Assembly: GCA_003978875.1 (NCBI GenBank) | Contig: QNXQ01000165.1 | Location: 1 to 5,322, forward strand | DNA length: 5,322 nucleotides | Direction of reading: 5' to 3' | Origin: Aquifex sp. | Lineage (GTDB): Bacteria; Aquificota; Aquificia; Aquificales; Aquificaceae | Shown here: positions 5,179-5,322 of the stretch, in pieces | Layout: every line of letters begins with the position of its first letter | Numbering within the stretch: the first letter of the stretch is position 1 | Made by a program: the position numbers and the translations under genes | Notes under the pieces: model-generated | Databases searched by the model: none | Told to the model about the DNA's origin: nothing | Seen by the model: the letters and a program-made list of their open reading frames with translations, nothing else

Positions 5179-5322
5179 ATGCTATTAAAGCACTTCAATG
5201 ACAAAGATATTTTTTACAAATTTCTTAAAGAAAGAATTGGTATATTCTTCAAAGAGGCTGAACAGAGAGCTTTCGAGGGAATATTTCATTGCGTATATTT
5301 CAAAGATTCTTCTGTCCCTCCT
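5179..5322 (+). CDS. Alternative: N-terminal start of an unidentified gene (runs off the right edge)
   Basis: The plus strand opens with ATG at 5179, directly after an in-frame TAA, and stays open for 48 codons to the edge. The peptide begins MLLKHFNDKDIFYKFLKERI and is charged and Phe-rich; no family is recognised. There is no Shine-Dalgarno, but TAAAAT (5165-5170) lies 8 nt before the ATG, the same layout as the NTPase gene. It lies 28 nt after the DUF2892 stop. It is mutually exclusive with the minus-strand reading of the same bases. Confidence 0.3.
   Translation, partial: MLLKHFNDKDIFYKFLKERIGIFFKEAEQRAFEGIFHCVYFKDSSVPP
5185..5322 (-). CDS. Possible C-terminal end of an unidentified gene (runs off the right edge)
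   Basis: The minus strand is open from the window edge for 45 codons to tandem stops TAA-TAG. The peptide is helical in character, with KYSLESSLFSLFEEYTNSFF in the middle and a hydrophobic end IFVIEVL. No family is recognised. In favour of this strand, a hairpin of 7 pairs (5177-5195, one G-U) surrounds the stops, though the T-rich stretch after it is weak and interrupted. A plus-strand ORF uses exactly the same codon boundaries, so only one of the two is likely real. The sequence alone does not decide. Confidence 0.35.
   Translation of the reverse strand, partial: RRDRRIFEIYAMKYSLESSLFSLFEEYTNSFFKKFVKNIFVIEVL

Noticed and set aside
5177..5195. Hairpin considered as an intrinsic terminator
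   Set aside because: The stem has 7 pairs including one G-U and is AT-rich, and the following T-run on the minus strand is short and displaced by about 8 nt. It is too weak to list as a terminator, and no better candidate exists for the DUF2892 gene.
1..5322. CRISPR arrays, tRNA or rRNA genes
   Set aside because: No regularly spaced direct repeats, tRNA arm motifs or rRNA-like conserved segments were seen on either strand.

Overview
The window looks like part of a chromosome from a thermophilic bacterium of the Aquificaceae, close to Aquifex. The evidence is the AT-rich DNA, the AGA/AGG, ATA and AAA/GAA-rich codon use, and the Lys/Glu/Ile-rich compact proteins. In addition, the THEP1-type NTPase at 2115-2651 closely resembles the Aquifex aeolicus protein as I remember it. 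This assignment rests on memory and has not been checked by a search.

Layout. At the left edge (1-432, minus strand) is the N-terminal part of an IS4-type DDE transposase that runs out of the window. It is preceded by a 38-codon ORF (451-567, minus) with a very strong ribosome binding site. That ORF could be the remnant of a gene cut by the element, or a leader of the element. Upstream of these, on the same strand, are two overlapping genes: a GT9 heptosyltransferase-like enzyme (607-1542) and a membrane protein of the dolichol kinase/phytol kinase (SEC59/VTE5) family (1539-2090). A 24-bp divergent spacer separates them from a plus-strand pair, the THEP1-like NTPase (2115-2651) and a PgsA-type CDP-alcohol phosphatidyltransferase (2659-3153). 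The end of pgsA overlaps the end of the convergent nadE gene (3143-4846, minus), which encodes a full-length glutamine-dependent NAD+ synthetase. A 94-bp divergent spacer with a perfect AT-rich palindrome separates nadE from a small DUF2892 membrane protein (4941-5150, plus). The last 170 bases hold an incomplete ORF whose strand I cannot settle.

Functional links. Three of the genes concern the cell envelope: the GT9 transferase (LPS core), the polyprenol/lipid kinase-like protein and PgsA (phosphatidylglycerol). NadE is housekeeping cofactor synthesis and THEP1 is an NTPase of unclear role. The tight packing (4-bp and 11-bp overlaps, 7-bp and 24-bp gaps) suits a small streamlined genome. Several genes here lack a Shine-Dalgarno sequence but have a TAAAAT or TATTTT hexamer 7-12 nt before the ATG. 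This suggests leaderless or near-leaderless transcripts.

I found no tRNA, rRNA, CRISPR array, riboswitch or clear intrinsic terminator. No wholly new system is evident. The main points to check are the 24-bp divergent promoter, the palindrome before the DUF2892 gene, and the 38-codon ORF next to the transposase.
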